DNA of 64,000 nucleotides from an uncultured Oscillibacter sp. (GCA_910577405.1 CAJTMG010000002.1:124001-188000); one strand, 5' to 3'. Shown: positions 33,984-43,462, numbered from the stretch's first letter. Program-made: numbers and translations. The notes: a model not told the origin generated them from the sequence alone.

Positions 33984-35777
33984 ATGATCAAGAACATGAA
34001 GATCAGGAAGAGCCTGATTATGGGGTACGGAATCACTATCATTGTTTCCGCCATTATCATTGTCGCATCCCTGATCCTGATGAGCGTGCAGAAGAAACAG
34101 TATACCAATATTCTGAATGAGTACGTGAGGTCCAACGAGCTGGTGTCCGAGTGCCGGATTGATTACAATATCGCCGCCCGGAGCCTGCGGGATACTGTGC
34201 TGTCCGGCAATATGTCCTACATCGATAACACCAACAGCATGATTACAGAGCTCACGTCTAAGATCACTGCCCTGCGCGGAACTTACCCCCTGGACGACAC
34301 CACGGAACTGGATGCCTTTATTACCCTGGTGGAGAGCTGGGAGCAGGAAGCCGCGGTTATCGGACAGACCGCCCGTACCAGCCAGCAGCAGGCTGCGACG
34401 ATGATCGTAAATGACTGTACGCCGGTCCTTCAGCAGATGGCCGCTGCCGGCGATACCTTGGCGACAAGGCTTCAGGCAGAGCAGGAATCGATTATCAAGC
34501 GGCAGGGCATTACTTCCAATATTGCAATTGCAGCCATCGTTGTCGCGTTGGTGATTGCAACTTTGGTGGTTGTTCGGATTGCAGCGATTATTATTAGGAG
34601 CGTCGTTATCCCCGTGGAGCAGGTCCGCGTGGCGCTGGTGGGCTACAGTCAGGGTAAGCTGGATGTGCCCGTGGAATACCAGAGTCAGAGCGAACTGGGC
34701 GAAATGTGCGACGCGCTTCGTACCAGTCAGCGGGTCCTGAGCGAGGTGATCAGCGACGCCAGCCACCTTCTGGAGGAAATGGGCAACGGCAACTTTAACT
34801 GCCGCACCAAGGATGAGCGGATGTACGTAGGTTCCCTGACCGACCTTCTGAAGTCTATCCGGAGCATCAACCGGAACCTGAGCGAAACCCTGGTTCAGAT
34901 CGATTTGAGCGCCGAGCAGGTGTCCGCGGGAGCCGAGCAGGTGTCCACAGGAGCGCAGGCGCTTGCACAGGGCGCGACAGAACAGGCCAGCGCGGTGGAG
35001 GAGCTGTCCGCCACCATCGCCGATATTTCCAGCAAGTCCAACGAGAACGCCAAGCGCAGCGCGTCGGCTATGAGCCATTCCAAGAATTCCGACGTCCGGG
35101 TGCGGGAGAGCGCCGATTACATGGAAGAGATGGTTAAGGCCATGGAGAAGATTTCCACGTCCTCTCAGGAGATTGGAAAGATTATTGCCACCATCGAGAA
35201 TATCGCGTTCCAGACGAACATCCTGGCCCTGAACGCGGCTGTGGAAGCGGCCCGGGCTGGTTCTGCGGGCAAGGGTTTCGCGGTGGTCGCCGACGAGGTC
35301 CGGAACCTGGCCACAAAGTCCGACCAGGCTGCAAAGGCGACCAAGGAACTGATTGATCATTCTATCACCTCCGTGCAGGACGGCGGGGAGATCGTGAAGA
35401 AGGTGTCTGAATCCCTGAGCAAGACGGTGGAGGCTACAAAGCTGTCTATGGAGGCCATTCAGGAGATCGCCCAGGCGGTGGAGGAAGAATCCGAAGCCAT
35501 TGCCCAGGTAACAGAAGGCATCGACCAGATTTCCTCCGTGGTCCAGACGAACTCCGCCACCAGTGAGGAATCCGCGGCGGCCAGTGAAGAGCTGAGCAGT
35601 CAGGCGGCACTGATGAAGGAGCTGATGAGCAAGTTCCATCTGCGGAGCGACAGCATCTCCAGCGGGAGCTTCAGCAGCAGCAGCACGTCCGCGCCTGCAA
35701 TGGATTACAGTTCTGCGGCGGATGAGCCTATGGACACTGGCTACAGCGGGGACAGCAATCCGTTCAGCAAATACTAA
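33984..35777 (+). CDS. Methyl-accepting chemotaxis protein
   Basis: Transmembrane chemoreceptor of 597 residues. Membrane helices at about 12-34 and 176-200 flank an outside four-helix-bundle sensor of about 140 residues; a HAMP segment follows, then the signalling hairpin with the conserved tip (ENIAFQTNILALNAAVEAAR, then AGSAGKGFAVVADEVRNLA). Gln/Glu pairs suited to methylation and CheD deamidation flank it. AGGAGGAGAC precedes the ATG. No C-terminal tethering pentapeptide is present. A strong terminator follows. Confidence 0.95.
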   Translation: MIKNMKIRKSLIMGYGITIIVSAIIIVASLILMSVQKKQYTNILNEYVRSNELVSECRIDYNIAARSLRDTVLSGNMSYIDNTNSMITELTSKITALRGTYPLDDTTELDAFITLVESWEQEAAVIGQTARTSQQQAATMIVNDCTPVLQQMAAAGDTLATRLQAEQESIIKRQGITSNIAIAAIVVALVIATLVVVRIAAIIIRSVVIPVEQVRVALVGYSQGKLDVPVEYQSQSELGEMCDALRTSQRVLSEVISDASHLLEEMGNGNFNCRTKDERMYVGSLTDLLKSIRSINRNLSETLVQIDLSAEQVSAGAEQVSTGAQALAQGATEQASAVEELSATIADISSKSNENAKRSASAMSHSKNSDVRVRESADYMEEMVKAMEKISTSSQEIGKIIATIENIAFQTNILALNAAVEAARAGSAGKGFAVVADEVRNLATKSDQAAKATKELIDHSITSVQDGGEIVKKVSESLSKTVEATKLSMEAIQEIAQAVEEESEAIAQVTEGIDQISSVVQTNSATSEESAAASEELSSQAALMKELMSKFHLRSDSISSGSFSSSSTSAPAMDYSSAADEPMDTGYSGDSNPFSKY

Positions 35778-35806
35778 GAGAAGCCAACGGCCCTTCCCTG
35801 GGCAGG

Positions 35807-35846
35807 ACGTTGCCAGGAGGCGGATTCTGCCTTCTGGCAACGTTTT
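35807..35846 (+). terminator. Rho-independent terminator after the chemoreceptor gene
   Basis: Arms 35807-35821 and 35829-35843 pair over 15 positions with one G-U pair and a 7-base loop, followed by TTT and a T-rich stretch. Confidence 0.85.
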
Positions 35847-35890
35847 GAGGTTTTGAGAAGGGAAGACGGGAGTGAAGGAGCGTCGGCAAA

Positions 35891-37864
35891 ATGACGGAAT
35901 ACAGAGCGCAGGAACAGGATTTGATATACGCCCTGGATATCGGCACGCGGAGCGTTGTCGGCGTAGCAGGGAAGTCGTCCGGAGGCCGGTTCAAGGCGCT
36001 GGCGATAGAGATGGCGGAGCACGGGAGCCGGGCCATGCTGGATGGGCAGATTGATAATATTCAGCAGGTGGCGGCATTGGCCCGGACAGTGACGGACCGG
36101 CTGGAGGAGCGAATGGGCGTGCGGCTGACGCGGGTGTGTGTTGCGGCGGCTGGACGGGCGCTGCGGACCCAGAGCGGGACGTACAGCATGGATATATCGG
36201 ATGAGAAGTCTATCGGGGCGGAGACCATCAGCCGTCTGGAAGCGGGGGCGCTGTCCGCGGCGGAGGATGCCTTGCAGATGGAGGACGAGGCCCGGCGGCA
36301 GTTCTTTATGGTGGGGTATACAGTGGCGCAGTACCGGCTGGATAAGTACCCTCTGCGGTCCCTTCTGGCGCATACGGGACAGCGGGCGGAGGCGGATGTG
36401 GTGGCTACGTTTTTGCCCGGCGAGGTGGTGGAAAGCCTGTACGCGGCCATGCGCACGGCGGGCTTGCAGGTGTCGAGTCTGACCCTGGAGCCGATTGCAG
36501 CCATGAACGCGGCGATTCCGGCGGAGCTTCGGCTTTTGAATCTGGCCTTGGTGGACATCGGCGCGGGTACGACGGATATCGCGGTCTGCCGTGACGGAAG
36601 CGTGACGGGCTACACCATGGCGACGATTGCCGGGGACGAGGTGACGGAGGCGATCATGCGGGCGTATCTGGTGGACTTCCAGACCGCGGAGACGCTGAAA
36701 CGGCAGCTGGGCCAGGAAGAGGCGATGCAGTACACGGATATTTTGGGCGAGGTGAACAGCATACGCCGTGAGGAATTGCAGCGGGCGATAGACGAACCCA
36801 TGACGCGTCTTGCGGAGGCCATCGGGAAGCAGGTCTCGGAGCTGAACGGCGGCGCGCCCTCCGCGGTCTTTCTGGCAGGCGGCGGGAGCAAGCTGGAGGG
36901 CCTCCGGGAGAAGGTGGCTCAGAGCCTGCAAATGGATGCCCGCCGGGTGGCCATCGCGGGGAGCAACTACGAAAAGACGGCGTATTCGGAGGATTTTGAC
37001 CTGAACAATCCGGAGTACGCCACGCCGTTGGGAATAGCGGTATCGGCGGCGTTGGGGCTTTTGAATGACAGTTATGTGGTCACGCTGAACAATCAGGCGG
37101 CGAAGCTGTTCCGGAGCGGGATATTGACTCTGCGGGATATTCTGCTGATGAACGGCTACACATACGCGGATATGCTGGGGAAATCGGGCCGGAACCTGAG
37201 CCTGACCCTGAACGGACGGCATATGCTGCTGCGTGGAGAACCAGCGGCCCCTGCGGTTTTGAAGATAAACGACGAGGATGCGGGCATATCGACGGTGGTA
37301 CACGCTGGGGACCGGATACAGTTCACGCCCGCCCGCCCGGGGAAGGACGCCGCCAAGACACTGCGGGAGCTGCTGGGGGCGGACTACACGGGACGGGTAT
37401 TGGTGAACAATCAGGAGGCGGGCCTTGATACGGCGCTGCAGCAGGGGGATGTGATTCTTACGCTGGAGGGCGTTGGACGGGGACCCAGGCCGGAACCTGT
37501 ACAGGAGGAAAGAGCAGTTCCCGTACAGGAAGTGAGGCCCAGACCGGAACCTGTACAGGAAGTGAGGCCCAGACCGGAACCCGTACAGGAAGTGAGGCCC
37601 AGACCGGAACCCGTACAAGAGAGAAGACCGGCCCCGGAGCCGCGTTTAAGGATAAAAAAGCGGACGCTGGAGATTGTGTTGAACGGGAAGCCACTGATTT
37701 TACCGCCGAAGGAGAACGACCAGCCGTACTATGTCATGGATCTGCTGGAGCGTTCGGGGGTGGATTTTGAGACCCTTGACCGGCCGGTACAGTTAGCGGT
37801 AAACGGTATGGAATGCAGCTTCAGCCAGGAACTGCGGGAGCGGGATTCTGTGACGATCCGCTGA
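35891..37864 (+). CDS. FtsA/PilM-like ATPase with repeat-linked C-terminal domains
   Basis: Actin-fold ATPase of 657 residues. Phosphate-1 (YALDIGTRSVVGVAGK, about 13-28), phosphate-2 (LVDIGAGTTDIAV, about 222) and adenosine (VFLAGGGSKLEGL) motifs are intact. After about residue 400 come two copies of a small domain of the type NG...GD.V.. (SLTLNGRHMLL to GDVILTLEG, and LEIVLNGKPLIL to RERDSVTIR), which resembles a beta-grasp fold, joined by an EVRPRPEPVQ repeat. No FtsA C-terminal amphipathic helix is evident. GGAG is ten bases before the ATG. The next gene encodes a membrane protein. Confidence 0.82.
   Translation: MTEYRAQEQDLIYALDIGTRSVVGVAGKSSGGRFKALAIEMAEHGSRAMLDGQIDNIQQVAALARTVTDRLEERMGVRLTRVCVAAAGRALRTQSGTYSMDISDEKSIGAETISRLEAGALSAAEDALQMEDEARRQFFMVGYTVAQYRLDKYPLRSLLAHTGQRAEADVVATFLPGEVVESLYAAMRTAGLQVSSLTLEPIAAMNAAIPAELRLLNLALVDIGAGTTDIAVCRDGSVTGYTMATIAGDEVTEAIMRAYLVDFQTAETLKRQLGQEEAMQYTDILGEVNSIRREELQRAIDEPMTRLAEAIGKQVSELNGGAPSAVFLAGGGSKLEGLREKVAQSLQMDARRVAIAGSNYEKTAYSEDFDLNNPEYATPLGIAVSAALGLLNDSYVVTLNNQAAKLFRSGILTLRDILLMNGYTYADMLGKSGRNLSLTLNGRHMLLRGEPAAPAVLKINDEDAGISTVVHAGDRIQFTPARPGKDAAKTLRELLGADYTGRVLVNNQEAGLDTALQQGDVILTLEGVGRGPRPEPVQEERAVPVQEVRPRPEPVQEVRPRPEPVQEVRPRPEPVQERRPAPEPRLRIKKRTLEIVLNGKPLILPPKENDQPYYVMDLLERSGVDFETLDRPVQLAVNGMECSFSQELRERDSVTIR
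37531..37620 (+). repeat. 30-base coding tandem repeat (three copies)
   Basis: Three nearly identical 30-base units encode EVRPRPEPVQ three times in the linker of the FtsA-like protein; a degenerate copy precedes them. Confidence 0.95.
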
Positions 37865-37884
37865 AGAGCTAGGAGTGTGAAACG

Positions 37885-39174
37885 TTGAAACAGGAACAGG
37901 ATCTGGCTGCGAAGATAGCGGCGCAGACGGCGAAGAAGACCGCGAAGGTAGAGAGCGCCGCGGCGAAGAAGATAGCGGCTGCGGAGAGAGCGGCGGAAAA
38001 GAAGACGGCCGCGGCAGAGCGGAAGATGCTCAAGCGCGCGGCGAAAGCGGAAAAGCAGGCGAAGAAGCTACAGGACAAGGTTGCGAAAACGGAAAAGAAG
38101 GCGGCAGCGCAGGTAGCGAAAGCGGAGAAGCAGGCGGCGAAGAAGAATGAGCAGGCCGCGAAGATTGCCGCGAAGCGTGAGGAAAGCTCCGAGCCGGAGG
38201 AGATTGAGGGCAAGAAGAAAAAGAAAAAGCTGGTATTGCTGCTGCCGGTAGTGGCGATTGTAGTGGCGGCAGGCGTGTTTTTCTTCCTGAAAGGCCGGGG
38301 CGCGGAAGAGGAAGTGGAGCTGGAGCCGATTCCAACGCCGTTGAGCTATGCGTTCAGCGAGGTGTCCAACGTCCCCGCGCTGCCTGTGATTGGCGAGGAC
38401 GTGGTGGTGTATTCGGAGAAGATCGAGTCGGTATTGCCTGAGGAAACCGAGGAACCGCCCGAAGAAACGCCGCCCGTTGATGAAGAAAAAACACCGCCCG
38501 CCGAAGGGGAAGAAGACCCGGAGGGTGACGCCAAAGCCGAAGAAGAGCCGGAAGAGCCAGCGTTAACAGCCACGCGTTATCGTTATGAGAACGTGACGGA
38601 CCCGAAAGGACTGATGAGCGCCTATGCGGGACTGCTGACACAGGAAGCGGCGGGCTTTTCAGCGGTAGATAAGACGTTTCAGCGGATGGACCTGCCGGAT
38701 TTCGACGGTAAGGAAGCAAGCGAAGGTCAGGAAGCGGTCCCCGCGTCGAAATCGGTGCTGCTTGCCCGGAACAGCGATGGTGATGACGGGTTGGTTTATT
38801 CCCTCCAGCTGGATTGGGATGAAACGACCTGCACCGTGGTTGTGGATACGCCGGAGGGCCGGGTACATAATCCGCCGTCGGAGGACCAGAGCGGGCCTGT
38901 CAGTGCGGGATTGACGGTGGATGGCTTCCGCGAACTCGACCCGTCGGTACTGGGACTGCCGGGCGCGTCCATGGATGAGTACACGGTGTACGTTCAGGAT
39001 GGAATGCTGCTGGTATATGGGAACACCTGCGTAAGAATCAGCGTATACGCCCAGAACGCCAACACGGGAACGAACGAAGTGGCAGGGAGCTACTTCCTCT
39101 CCGCGGACGGCCAGCACGTTTATCGTTACGACGTGGCGGACAACTCTGTGGAGGAACTGGAGATACCGAAGTAA
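37885..39174 (+). CDS. Lys/Ala-rich single-pass membrane protein, unknown function
   Basis: Unrecognised 429-residue protein. Residues 1-112 are a Lys/Ala-rich, histone-H1-like cytoplasmic stretch (AKKTAKVESAAAKKIAAAER and so on); KKKKKK then a membrane helix at about 115-133 (LVLLLPVVAIVVAAGVFFFL); an acidic Glu/Pro linker (about 175-225); and an outside domain of about 200 residues with YRYENVTDPKGLMSAYAGLL. TTG start with AGGAG ten bases upstream. It is 20 bases after the FtsA-like gene, so the ATPase could act on its basic tail. Its end overlaps the convergent gene by 49 bases. Confidence 0.75.
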   Translation: MKQEQDLAAKIAAQTAKKTAKVESAAAKKIAAAERAAEKKTAAAERKMLKRAAKAEKQAKKLQDKVAKTEKKAAAQVAKAEKQAAKKNEQAAKIAAKREESSEPEEIEGKKKKKKLVLLLPVVAIVVAAGVFFFLKGRGAEEEVELEPIPTPLSYAFSEVSNVPALPVIGEDVVVYSEKIESVLPEETEEPPEETPPVDEEKTPPAEGEEDPEGDAKAEEEPEEPALTATRYRYENVTDPKGLMSAYAGLLTQEAAGFSAVDKTFQRMDLPDFDGKEASEGQEAVPASKSVLLARNSDGDDGLVYSLQLDWDETTCTVVVDTPEGRVHNPPSEDQSGPVSAGLTVDGFRELDPSVLGLPGASMDEYTVYVQDGMLLVYGNTCVRISVYAQNANTGTNEVAGSYFLSADGQHVYRYDVADNSVEELEIPK

Positions 39175-40721
39175 GAGAGCCGCAGGCAGTCAGCGGTTCC
39201 GGAGAGCCGGCAGCGTCTGGGAGCCTGCGGGTCGGCGAACAGTGGGGCCAGGAGGCTTTCCAGCACGCAGACAGAGGAACGGACGGAAAGAGCGTCAGGC
39301 GCGGGGGCAAGGGCGGCGGCGGTATCGGGATCTACCTGAGCCACGTCCAGCCCGAATTCCCGCCCCAGGGCACGGATTTGCTTGACAGTGACAGCCAGCC
39401 GCGCCTCATCGTCCAAGGCATGGAACCCGATAATACCCCCGAAGCGTCCGGCAATTTCCGGCAGGACACCCAAACGGACCATCGCCTGACGCCCCCATTC
39501 ATTTTCAAGAAACAGCCGTTTTGCCAATTCAGCAGGCGAGGCGGCTGTTTTTTGCGTGTCCGGAGGTTCTATAGGAAGCTGTTCAGAAAAGCCCAGGGTC
39601 CTTCCGGAGGACGCGGCAAGATTGGCGTTGGTAGTAAAGGCGAAGACACAGCGGCGGAAATCCAGCTCCCGGGAGCCGTGTTCGTCAGCGCGGTGTGCGG
39701 AACAGCGGCCTTCATCCAGAATGGACATAAAGACTTTCAGGACTTCCGGATGGGCCTTTTCCAGCTCGTCGAACATGAAGACGGTGCAGGGATTTTGGCG
39801 GACAGCGTCGAAAACAGGCGGGTCCTCATAGCCCACGTAACCCGGCGGTGCGCCCGTCAGCCGGTGGACGGAGTGAGGCTGTGTGAAGGTATTCAGTTCG
39901 GTCCAGACGGATTGGAAGCGCCGTCCGCAGCAGGACTCCAGGGCAGGTGCAAGAGCTTTGCCAAGTTCGGACTTCCCCACGCCGGTAGGCCCATAGAAAA
40001 TCAGGGACAAGGGCCGTACAGGAGCGATTTTCCCGGCATGGCAGTAAAGGCGGTAAGCGGCGGCTTCAACAGCGGAGTCCTGCCCCAGGACCGCCTGCCC
40101 CAGTCTGTCCCGAAGCCGGAGATAGAGCGCGGGCCAGGGGCTTTGGGACTCTTTTCGGGTTATAGGACGGTGCAGGGCATGAGCAAACGCATGAGACCGG
40201 GCAGAAAGGCTGGAGGAAGCGCCAGGGGATGAAGCAGGGGGCGTTTTGGAAGACGGTACAGGCGATACAGGGGATGAAGCAGAGGGTGTTTTTGATGATG
40301 GTACAGGCGGTACGGGGGATGAAGCAGGGGGCGTTTTGGAAGGCGGTACAGGCGAAGCTCCGGAAGAACCCGCAGGCGAGAAGGAGGGCGGCTGATAAGG
40401 GAGGATAGCGGGCGCGCCGGCTTCCCGACGGAGGGAGTAAAGGCGGCAGGCGAGGGCTTCATAGGAAGAAAAGCACCAGGTACAGCGGGCGAAGAGGGCG
40501 GCCAGGACTCTGCTGTTCCCCCGGTATTGGACACTGGGCCGCCAATAAAGGAGGCAGCCGTCACCGCGCCGGAGGAAGCCGACAGTAATCCGTTCCGGCA
40601 CGCATCCAGCAGGTGTCTGACAGTCATGGATTTCGTACCCCCGGCCTTCCTGGGCACAGCGGTCAACGCACTGTTTGAGGACAGGTTCAGCGGCGGCGGT
40701 GCAAAGCTGAGCAAACGTCAA
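39126..40721 (-). CDS. Clp/Hsp100-like AAA+ ATPase (single D2-type module)
   Basis: AAA+ protein of 531 residues. TTG start 40721 has AAGGAGGG upstream. Residues 1-125 are an unrecognised Cys-containing domain; 125-190 is a Pro/Ser repeat linker; from about 220 comes a Clp D2-like ATPase with Walker A GPTGVGKSELGKAL (about 241), the pore-loop style GAPPGYVGYED and Walker B VFMFDELEKAHP (about 317), followed by the D2 small domain. The first AAA module of ClpB/ClpC is absent. A weak promoter may be at 40756-40784. The 3' end overlaps the previous gene. Confidence 0.85.
   Translation of the reverse strand: MTFAQLCTAAAEPVLKQCVDRCAQEGRGYEIHDCQTPAGCVPERITVGFLRRGDGCLLYWRPSVQYRGNSRVLAALFARCTWCFSSYEALACRLYSLRREAGAPAILPYQPPSFSPAGSSGASPVPPSKTPPASSPVPPVPSSKTPSASSPVSPVPSSKTPPASSPGASSSLSARSHAFAHALHRPITRKESQSPWPALYLRLRDRLGQAVLGQDSAVEAAAYRLYCHAGKIAPVRPLSLIFYGPTGVGKSELGKALAPALESCCGRRFQSVWTELNTFTQPHSVHRLTGAPPGYVGYEDPPVFDAVRQNPCTVFMFDELEKAHPEVLKVFMSILDEGRCSAHRADEHGSRELDFRRCVFAFTTNANLAASSGRTLGFSEQLPIEPPDTQKTAASPAELAKRLFLENEWGRQAMVRLGVLPEIAGRFGGIIGFHALDDEARLAVTVKQIRALGREFGLDVAQVDPDTAAALAPAPDALSVRSSVCVLESLLAPLFADPQAPRRCRLSGTADCLRLSYFGISSSSTELSATS
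40225..40359. repeat. 45-base coding repeat in the Clp-like gene (three copies)
   Basis: Copies start near 40225, 40270 and 40315 and encode (minus strand) the 15-residue unit SKTPPASSPVPPVPS with small changes. Confidence 0.85.
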
Positions 40722-40856
40722 AGGAAGTCCCTCCTTAAGAAGAAATTTCCAGGAAAGTATAGCCGGAAGCATAGATTTCTAAACGGCTGATACATCTGGG
40801 AAAAGATTTCGTCAAAGAGAAGGACTTCCCTGATCAAGGACAAAAGCAAGCGGGGA

Positions 40857-41750
40857 TTACATCAAAAGTCTCTGCATATCGTCAGGGATTGGAGCAGAGA
40901 CGGAGATCAGTTCACGGGTAACGGGATGGACCAGGGCAAGGGCGGCGGAATGGAGGGCGGGCCGGGAGATCAGCGTCAGGTTTTCGACACCATAGAGCCA
41001 ATCGCCAACGAGGGGGCAGCCGATGGAAGCCATATGAACCCGAAGCTGATGGGTCCTGCCTGTTTCGGGCCGAAGCCGCAGCAGGGAAAAGGCCCCTTGC
41101 GTTTTCAGAACCTGATAATGGGACACAGCAGGGGAACCGTCAGGGCGGACCATCCGAGCGACGGCAGAACGCGTGTCCCGTCCAATAGGCGCGTCAATGG
41201 TCCCCTTATCCGGCACGGGACGCCCAACGCAGACTGCCCGGTATTCCCGCCGGAAGTCCGGGGTATGGAGGCTTCTGCGGAGCAGGTCGTGTATGTAGCC
41301 GCTTTTGGCAATGACCATCAAACCAGTGGTGCCCTTGTCCAGACGGCTGACGGGATGAAAGATAAACTCCGCGCCTCTCGTCCAGGCCAGAGCCCCGGCA
41401 ACAGTAGGAGTATCCGGCAGGAAATTGGAGGCATGAGCGGTCATCCCGGCAGGCTTATTGACCACCAGCATATGTTCGTCTTCCCAGAGAACGGGCAGGG
41501 GCCAGGGACCGGGCGTAATAACGGCAGAGGGCGGACGGTGGTCAGCGGTCTGAACGTCCAGCCGGTCGCCGGTCCGGAGGATGAAGGGGGTATGCACAGG
41601 CTGTCCGTTGACCAGGATGCCGTCAGGGACCCGGACCAGGCGGGAGATGGCGTGGGCGGAGAAGTGGAGCCGCGCCCGCAGGATATGACGGACCGTGGCG
41701 CCATTGTCTTCCGGAGGGACGGTATAAGAAACGACAGCATTACATTCCAT
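40857..41750 (-). CDS. RluA/RluD-family RNA pseudouridine synthase
   Basis: Isomerises uridine to pseudouridine in rRNA or tRNA. An N-terminal S4-like segment (LVRVPDGILVNGQPVHTPF) is followed by the catalytic domain with Asp in HPVSRLDKGTTGLMV, then GRTHQLRVHMASIGCPLVGD. The ATG at 41750 gives 297 residues; a TTG further up adds 13 residues, and neither has a strong ribosome site, so coupling to the preceding kinase gene 57 bases upstream is likely. Confidence 0.9.
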   Translation of the reverse strand: MECNAVVSYTVPPEDNGATVRHILRARLHFSAHAISRLVRVPDGILVNGQPVHTPFILRTGDRLDVQTADHRPPSAVITPGPWPLPVLWEDEHMLVVNKPAGMTAHASNFLPDTPTVAGALAWTRGAEFIFHPVSRLDKGTTGLMVIAKSGYIHDLLRRSLHTPDFRREYRAVCVGRPVPDKGTIDAPIGRDTRSAVARMVRPDGSPAVSHYQVLKTQGAFSLLRLRPETGRTHQLRVHMASIGCPLVGDWLYGVENLTLISRPALHSAALALVHPVTRELISVSAPIPDDMQRLLM

Positions 41751-41807
41751 AATAAACAAAAAGGCAGAAGAGGGAAAGGAACAGGGCAAAGAGGCAGAGG
41801 GAGCAGA

Positions 41808-42788
41808 TTATTCAGCCAGGGATCTTTTCCGGGAGAGGTCCAGCCGCACCAGGGTTCCCTGACCAGGCCGGGAGGAGATTGAGATATCATGGCGGAGCCT
41901 GTCCACGACCTGACGGCAGAGGTAAAGCCCGATACCGGTAGACTTCTTGTCCTCCCTGCCGTTGAAGCCGGTGTAGCCTTTCTCAAAGACCCTGGGCAGG
42001 TCCTCCTCCTGAATTCCAATCCCGTTATCGGCAATCACAAGGGTATCCCCGTCGCCGTAGATCCGGATACGCCCGCCGGTTGGAGTATACTTCAAGGCAT
42101 TGGAGAGGACCTGTTCCACCACAAAGGAGAGCCATTTTTCATCGGTGAGCACAGTCTTGCCGGTTTCCTGAAAGTCCAGGGAAATTTTCCGCAGGATAAA
42201 AAGCCGGGCAAATTTCCGGATGGCCTGACGCAGGAGGGGGTCCAGGGGACAGTTCCGGAAGAGGTAATCGGTAGAACTGCTGTCAAGCCGGAGGTAGCCC
42301 AGGACCATTTCGACGTACTGTTCGACTTTCAGCAGTTCGGCCTCGATCTCCGGGAAGGGCTGTTCCTGTAAAAGCAGTCTCATGGCGGCGATAGGGGTCT
42401 TGATCTGATGGGCCCAGAGGGTATAATAATCGGTCATATCCCAAAAGCGGCGGCTGTTTTCGGCGGAAAGATTTACCCGGTCCCGGACAAGGGCGTCTAT
42501 AAGGGCATGGTAATCGGCCTCCAGAGTCCCCCGGGGCGGCGGCAGAGGCAGGACTTTCTCCTTGGTCTGTGTCAGGAGCCATTGCAGTTCCCGATGCCGC
42601 CGGAGGAAGGAGAGGAAGCTGACAAGGAAGAGCAGCCCGCCCCAGATGCCGCAGAGAATCACGGCATAGAGCACGGCCTCCAGGGGGAGCTGATAGAGCC
42701 GGAAGACCGCCGCAAAAATACCCGCCATCCCAAGAAGCAGCAGCAGAATCTTGTACTGCCGCCGGAAGTAAAGCCACAGCAGTTTCAT
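41808..42788 (-). CDS. Sensor histidine kinase, BceS/GraS-like
   Basis: Membrane kinase of 326 residues. Two helices (about 13-30 and 36-62) with almost no outside loop are typical of intramembrane-sensing kinases that respond to cell-wall antibiotics. H box TLWAHQIKTPIAAM has His127; the N box (VVEQVLSNALKYTP), G1 (ADNGIGI) and G2 (STGIGLYLCR) are present. It overlaps the regulator gene by four bases. No BceAB-type ABC transporter is next to it; the following gene is a pseudouridine synthase. Confidence 0.93.
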   Translation of the reverse strand: MKLLWLYFRRQYKILLLLLGMAGIFAAVFRLYQLPLEAVLYAVILCGIWGGLLFLVSFLSFLRRHRELQWLLTQTKEKVLPLPPPRGTLEADYHALIDALVRDRVNLSAENSRRFWDMTDYYTLWAHQIKTPIAAMRLLLQEQPFPEIEAELLKVEQYVEMVLGYLRLDSSSTDYLFRNCPLDPLLRQAIRKFARLFILRKISLDFQETGKTVLTDEKWLSFVVEQVLSNALKYTPTGGRIRIYGDGDTLVIADNGIGIQEEDLPRVFEKGYTGFNGREDKKSTGIGLYLCRQVVDRLRHDISISSRPGQGTLVRLDLSRKRSLAE

Positions 42789-43462
42789 AAAGCCTCCACC
42801 AGATACCCCAGCCCCTTTTTCGTGCGGATAAACCCAGGAAGTCCCGCGGTTTCCAGCTTCCGGCGCAGACGGTTTACGTTGACGGAGAGGGTATTTTCAT
42901 CCACAAAGCAGTCCGATTCCCAAAGGGTGGTCATCATAGCGTCCCGGGAGACGATTTGCCCCTTGCGTTCCATCAGGAGCTGTAAGAGTTTTCCCTCGTT
43001 TTTGGTGAGGTCGACTTTCTGCCCGTTGACTTGCAGAGAACCGTCGGAGAGATTCAGCACCGCGCCGCCGCAGGAGAGCAGAACGGATGCTGGCCCAAAG
43101 TCATAGGTCCGCCGCAGGATTGCCTGTACTTTTGCGGAAAGCACCTGCAAATCAAAGGGCTTCGCCAGCAAATCGTCACCGCCCATCTGCATCGCCATGA
43201 CCACATTCACGTTATCAGAAGCGGAGGTCAGGAAGAGAATCGGGACTTTGGAGACCTTTCGGATTTCCTGACACCAGTGGTAGCCGTTGTAGAAGGGCAA
43301 AGAGATATCCAGCAGAACGAGGTGAGGACCCGCAGCGGCGAACTCGGCCAGCACGTTGTCAAAGCGTTCCGGGCACACGACCTCATAGCCCCAGCCCTCC
43401 AGATGCCGCCGCACTACGTCCACAATCACGGAGTCATCCTCCACAAGGAAAATACGGTACAA
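42785..43462 (-). CDS. OmpR-family response regulator, BceR/GraR-like
   Basis: Receiver domain with E8, D9, D10, phospho-acceptor D52 (LLDISLPFYNG) and K101 (LLAKPFDL), followed by a winged-helix DNA-binding domain (LTKNEGKLLQLLMERKGQIV, TLSVNVNRLRRKL). 225 residues. TTG start with AAGGAGC upstream. It partners the kinase that overlaps it. The promoter region is a tandem duplication. Confidence 0.95.
   Translation of the reverse strand: MYRIFLVEDDSVIVDVVRRHLEGWGYEVVCPERFDNVLAEFAAAGPHLVLLDISLPFYNGYHWCQEIRKVSKVPILFLTSASDNVNVVMAMQMGGDDLLAKPFDLQVLSAKVQAILRRTYDFGPASVLLSCGGAVLNLSDGSLQVNGQKVDLTKNEGKLLQLLMERKGQIVSRDAMMTTLWESDCFVDENTLSVNVNRLRRKLETAGLPGFIRTKKGLGYLVEAL

Noticed and set aside
37531..37620. 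30-base repeats resembling CRISPR repeats
   Set aside because: No spacers between the units; they encode a protein linker.
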